Positions 4,039 through 7,495 of a DNA stretch of 7,495 bases are shown piece after piece; within the stretch, counting starts at the first letter, position 1, and each line of letters starts with the position of its first letter. Where the stretch lies: NCBI GenBank assembly GCA_947176685.1, contig CAMWRL010000086.1:1-7495 (forward strand), read 5' to 3'. This stretch comes from an uncultured Ruminococcus sp. GTDB taxonomy: Bacteria > Bacillota > Clostridia > Oscillospirales > Ruminococcaceae. The position numbers and the translations under genes are program-made. The notes under the pieces are model-generated. The model ran no database searches and was not told the DNA's origin. It saw only the letters and a list, made by a program, of their open reading frames with translations.

Positions 4039-6582
4039 ATGAACAGTAAAAAAACTATCGCTTTTCTGACAGGACTTATCACAGCATTTTCAATGGCAGG
4101 TGTGAGTATTCCGGCAGAAAAACACACCCTTAAAGCTGAGGCGGCTTCCAAAGTAATAGCCTTTCCGGGAGCTGTCGGCGGCGGCAAGTACGCTACGGGC
4201 GGTCGTGGCGGCGAAGTCTATCATGTCACCAATCTCAATGACAGCGGAGCAGGTTCATTCCGTGATGCTGTAAGCAAATCAAACAGAATAGTAGTTTTTG
4301 ATGTCGGCGGTACTATCGAACTTAAAAGCAACATTCTATGTCAGAGCAACATAACAATTGCCGGTCAGACTGCTCCAAACGGTTCGGGAATAACTCTCAA
4401 AAACTACAAAATGGGTATGTCCGGAGACAATATTATATGTCGTTATATAAGTTCCCGTCCCGGACCTTATGCGGCTACAAGTTCCGGTAACGATGCGTGG
4501 GGCGGCGCAAAAGGTTCAAACTCAATTATTGACCACTGTTCAATGAGCTGGACTACTGACGAACAATGGGGACTTTATTCCAACAACGAATACTATACCG
4601 TACAATATTCAATCATAGGTCCTGCCGATTCTTGGGGCGGTCATAAGAAAGGTCTTCACGGCTTCGGTCTTATGATGGGTAAAGGTTACAGCACTTTTGA
4701 CCACAACCTCATTATACACAACGTTTCACGTAATTTCAGAGGTAAAGTGGTCGGCACGGAAACCGCCGACTTTACAAACAACGTAATCTATAACTGGGCT
4801 TATCAGACGGCTTACGGTACTATAGGACACCTCAACTATGTAAACAACACCCTCAAAATGGGCAACGGCACAACAGGCGGAAAGCATTATGTAAATGTTG
4901 ACAGCACTACAAAACCCGAAAACTTCGGAATATTCCTCAAAGGCAACCGTATGCTTAATAAAGACGATTCCATATATGATGAAGTCACTTCCGACAACTG
5001 GAACGGTATAACAATCAAACAAAGCATAACAGATACTTACGGAGTTACAAAAGATACTCTGAAAAGCGACAAATCATTTCAGACTATGGTAAACGGCGAG
5101 AATGTTTCGACTGCCGATACCTGCGAAAGCGCAGAGGATTCATACAAGCACGTTATAGAGTTTGCAGGAAACGGCATTTCACCGGAAATGCGTACGGCAG
5201 TTGACAGACAGTGCGCCGAAGAAGCAAGAACAGGTACAGGAAATATGTCCGGTACAGCGTCATACGATGATGCTACAGACGACAACAAGACTAATATTGA
5301 CAAGTATCACATTGAATGCGGAGTTACTTATACATATCCCGAAGCCGTTACAATCAAAACCATAACCGACAAAGATAATGACGGTATGGACGATAACTGG
5401 GAACTTGCAAGAGGTCTCAACCCCAACGACCCGTCCGACACCAACGGCGACTACTGCGGACAGGGCTACACCAATATCGAATACTATATAAACGACCTTA
5501 CTGTAAATTCTTTCCCTGAGGGTGTTGTCACACTTTCGCCGGAAACTCAGTCAGTAGTTGATACTCCTGCAATATCAGCGTTTGAAACTATTGAAGCCGA
5601 AAGCTTCAGTGACCAAAGCGGCGTGATTACAGAAGATACAGCTTCCGGCGGTCAGAATATAGGATACATTGAAGACGGTGACTGGATTATGTTCCGCAAG
5701 GTTGACTTTGCAGACGGCGCAAACAGCATCAATATGAAGATTTCGGGCAACGCTTCAAAAATAGAAATATGCCTTGACAGTCCGGACAACGTTGTGTCAA
5801 CCATAAACTTCAAAGGTACTTCCGGATTCAGCGACTATCAGGAACTTGCATACAATATAAAAACTATTGAGGGTGTACACGACTTATATCTCAGATTTAC
5901 CGGCGGTGACGGCTATCTGCTCAATGCTGACAGTTTTGTGTTCAGCAAGGACAGTGCGATTTTAAATGGTAAATATTTCACTCACGCATCAATTGCTGAC
6001 AATGCCAATCCGTCAGTATGGGAAATCGCAGAAAATGCACAGACAGGCTCGTTGATTTTCGGTGACCGTGACTTTACAATCGAAACAATTCCCGAATGTC
6101 TCAAGGGTGCGGAGATAATGAAGACTTCGTGTGACGCAAAGTCCGCAACCGGAAATACACTTGTATTTACAGCAGGCGCAGACATTGATGTATATGTCGG
6201 AGTCGATACAAGAGTTGAGAATACGCCCGAATTTCTTGAAAGCTGGACGAAAACAAATGAAACTTTTACAACATCAAATGATGTGACATTCGCACTTTAT
6301 AAAAGGACTTTTGATTACTTCAAACCTGTAGTAATCGGCTGTAACGGACAATCCGCTTACTGCGTGAACTTTACAGTTTTTGCGCAGCCTGCCTCAGTTG
6401 AAGTTATCGGTGACATAAACAATGACGGCGAAGTAAGTACTGCTGATTTGGTGCTTTTAAGCAAGCACTTACTTTTAGAAACAGAACTTACAGCAGAACA
6501 GTGTGCAAGAGCCGACTTGAATAATGATAAGATAATTGATATATTCGACCTTGTTTCACTCAGGAAACTTTTCCTTAAATAA
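4039..6582 (+). CDS. Secreted dockerin-bearing pectate lyase (PL1-like, CBM6-like module)
   Basis: An 847-residue modular exoenzyme predicted to cleave pectate by beta-elimination outside the cell, docked on a cellulosome scaffoldin. Order: signal peptide (1-36, lysines, hydrophobic core, likely cut near AEA-A); polysaccharide lyase family 1-like beta-helix (about 38-495) with AFPGAVGGGKYATGGRGG (41-58), IIDHCSMSWTTDEQWGLY (163-180), and SRNFRGK (230-236) at the family's catalytic-arginine region; a calcium-type DKDNDGMDDNWE loop (444-455) common near the end of such lyases; CBM6-like module (about 514-637) starting with IEAESF; a beta-rich domain (about 644-785) resembling C-terminal domains of other secreted lyases; and a type I dockerin (791-847) with two F-hand loops, D792/N794/D796/D803 and D826/N828/D830/D837. 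AGGAGG at 4024-4029 supports the start. Last gene of the operon, followed by a terminator. Exact substrate (pectate or another pectic polymer) is inferred. Confidence 0.96.
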   Translation: MNSKKTIAFLTGLITAFSMAGVSIPAEKHTLKAEAASKVIAFPGAVGGGKYATGGRGGEVYHVTNLNDSGAGSFRDAVSKSNRIVVFDVGGTIELKSNILCQSNITIAGQTAPNGSGITLKNYKMGMSGDNIICRYISSRPGPYAATSSGNDAWGGAKGSNSIIDHCSMSWTTDEQWGLYSNNEYYTVQYSIIGPADSWGGHKKGLHGFGLMMGKGYSTFDHNLIIHNVSRNFRGKVVGTETADFTNNVIYNWAYQTAYGTIGHLNYVNNTLKMGNGTTGGKHYVNVDSTTKPENFGIFLKGNRMLNKDDSIYDEVTSDNWNGITIKQSITDTYGVTKDTLKSDKSFQTMVNGENVSTADTCESAEDSYKHVIEFAGNGISPEMRTAVDRQCAEEARTGTGNMSGTASYDDATDDNKTNIDKYHIECGVTYTYPEAVTIKTITDKDNDGMDDNWELARGLNPNDPSDTNGDYCGQGYTNIEYYINDLTVNSFPEGVVTLSPETQSVVDTPAISAFETIEAESFSDQSGVITEDTASGGQNIGYIEDGDWIMFRKVDFADGANSINMKISGNASKIEICLDSPDNVVSTINFKGTSGFSDYQELAYNIKTIEGVHDLYLRFTGGDGYLLNADSFVFSKDSAILNGKYFTHASIADNANPSVWEIAENAQTGSLIFGDRDFTIETIPECLKGAEIMKTSCDAKSATGNTLVFTAGADIDVYVGVDTRVENTPEFLESWTKTNETFTTSNDVTFALYKRTFDYFKPVVIGCNGQSAYCVNFTVFAQPASVEVIGDINNDGEVSTADLVLLSKHLLLETELTAEQCARADLNNDKIIDIFDLVSLRKLFLK

Positions 6583-6587
6583 TTAAA

Positions 6588-6621
6588 AAAACCGTTCCGC
6601 TTATTTCAACGGAACGGTTTT
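6588..6621. terminator. Bidirectional terminator between pectate lyase and kinase genes
   Basis: aaaaccgttccg (6588-6599) and cggaacggtttt (6610-6621) form a perfect 12-base stem with a 10-base loop. An A run on the left and a T run on the right allow termination in both directions. It sits 6 bases after the pectate lyase stop codon. The loop and right arm are the last codons of the convergent kinase gene, so the kinase C-terminus (TVPLK) is encoded within the hairpin. Confidence 0.9.
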
Positions 6622-7495
6622 CTTATTGTTTTCTTTCGGGAATTCCACTATAAAAACAGACCCTTGCCCGACAGTGCTTTCAACCCTTATTGTGCCGTTA
6701 TGATACATAACTCCGTGTTTTACAATGGACAGTCCTAAACCCGTACCGTTAATCTGTCGGGAATGGCTCTTGTCTACACGGTAGAAACGCTCAAATATAC
6801 GGTTGATGTGTTCGGACGGTATTCCCATACCAGTGTCGCTTACAGTAACCAATATTTTAGTCGGTATATGCGAAATCTTGACGTCCACACGACCGAAAGT
6901 CTTATTGTATTTTATAGCGTTGTCGCAAAGGTTATATATTATTTCCTCCAGAACTGTCTTGTTTCCGGTAATTCTGACATGTTCCCCGTTAAGGTGCATT
7001 TCAATATTTTTCTTTTCGGCGTTGTGATGCAGTCTGTCAAGGACTGTTTCCGCAAGGTCATATAAATCCGTTTCGGTATCGTCACGGGGAACGGAGTTTT
7101 CGTCAAGTTTCGACAAAGCTACAATATCATTAATCAGAATAATAAGGCGTTCGGCTTCACTGCGGATATTCTGTCCGAAATGTCCGACATCTTCGGGCTT
7201 TACTATGCCGTTGGAAAGCATATCCGAAATGCCGTAAATAGTAGTAAGCGGCGTCCTGAGTTCGTGGGAGACATTGGACGTAAATTCACGGCGCATAGTT
7301 TCAAGCTTCTGTTTTTCGGTAACGTCAAATATAAATACTACAATACCGTTTACGGTATCGGTTGCGTTGGACGGACTCGCTATAATCTCCCTGTCCCCGT
7401 CAGGAGTATTCAGAATACAACTTGAATTTCTTCCGCCCATAGCGTTCTGAATGCAGTACCGGAAAGTTTCGGAATTATTCAGTAAATATATGCTC
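6601..7495 (-). CDS. Sensor histidine kinase, PhoR/WalK type (5' end outside window)
   Basis: The C-terminal 297 residues of a two-component sensor kinase; the frame stays open to the right edge, so the Met at 7440-7438 is internal and the true start, and probably membrane segments, lie outside. Counting from that Met: the end of a PAS-like domain (1-45, IVVFIFDVTEKQKLE), a HisKA dimerisation and phosphorylation domain with NVSHELRTPL (56-65; H59 is the predicted phosphorylated histidine), then an ATP-binding domain with N box N170/N174, G1 DTGMGIP (202-208), the F-box IFERFYR (215-221) and G2 GTGLGLS (232-238). All key residues are present. PAS followed by RREFTSNVSHELRTPL is typical of PhoR-like phosphate or envelope sensors; the partner response regulator would be expected upstream, outside the window. 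It converges on the pectate lyase operon and overlaps the shared terminator. Kinase identity is certain, the PhoR assignment moderate. Confidence 0.95.
   Translation of the reverse strand, partial: SIYLLNNSETFRYCIQNAMGGRNSSCILNTPDGDREIIASPSNATDTVNGIVVFIFDVTEKQKLETMRREFTSNVSHELRTPLTTIYGISDMLSNGIVKPEDVGHFGQNIRSEAERLIILINDIVALSKLDENSVPRDDTETDLYDLAETVLDRLHHNAEKKNIEMHLNGEHVRITGNKTVLEEIIYNLCDNAIKYNKTFGRVDVKISHIPTKILVTVSDTGMGIPSEHINRIFERFYRVDKSHSRQINGTGLGLSIVKHGVMYHNGTIRVESTVGQGSVFIVEFPKENNKKTVPLK

Overview
The window looks like chromosome of an anaerobic, low-GC Gram-positive bacterium that builds cellulosomes, most likely a Ruminococcus-like member of the Oscillospiraceae. The main evidence is a secreted pectate lyase with a family-6-type carbohydrate-binding module and a C-terminal type I dockerin. 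A SpoIIID-type regulator fragment, strong AGGAGG-type ribosome-binding sites and a PhoR-type kinase also fit Bacillota. The assignment to Ruminococcus is inference.

Positions 1-1470 hold no convincing gene. They contain two 20-bp direct repeats (1-20, 87-106), three 11-bp boxes spaced exactly 33 bp apart (475-551) that resemble transposase-binding sites at a transposon end, a terminator-like hairpin (561-602), and about 900 bp of decayed tandem repeats. The last repeat runs directly into the ribosome-binding site of the next gene. Positions 1488-2903 encode a D12/Dam-type DNA adenine methyltransferase whose N-terminal extension contains an apparent ribbon-helix-helix (RHH) DNA-binding segment. 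Facing it on the minus strand (2952-3119) is a 55-residue SpoIIID-like helix-turn-helix protein lacking the usual C-terminal half. The two genes converge on a shared hairpin.

A near-perfect housekeeping promoter (3212-3240) then opens a plus-strand operon: two 124-residue paralogues of unknown function (3271-3645, 3647-4021), followed after 17 bp by the 847-residue dockerin-bearing pectate lyase (4039-6582). A bidirectional terminator (6588-6621) separates this operon from a convergent sensor histidine kinase (6601 to beyond the right edge), whose 5' end is missing.

Functionally, the right half combines extracellular pectin degradation with an envelope-stress or phosphate-type sensor kinase. 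The left half looks like an accessory insertion: AT-rich, repeat-rich, possible transposon debris and an orphan methyltransferase. Two observations stand out. The methyltransferase joins an RHH-like segment to a Dam-type catalytic domain and sits directly behind a tandem repeat array that could be its operator. Also, I found no GATC tetranucleotide anywhere in the window, although roughly two dozen would be expected from base composition.
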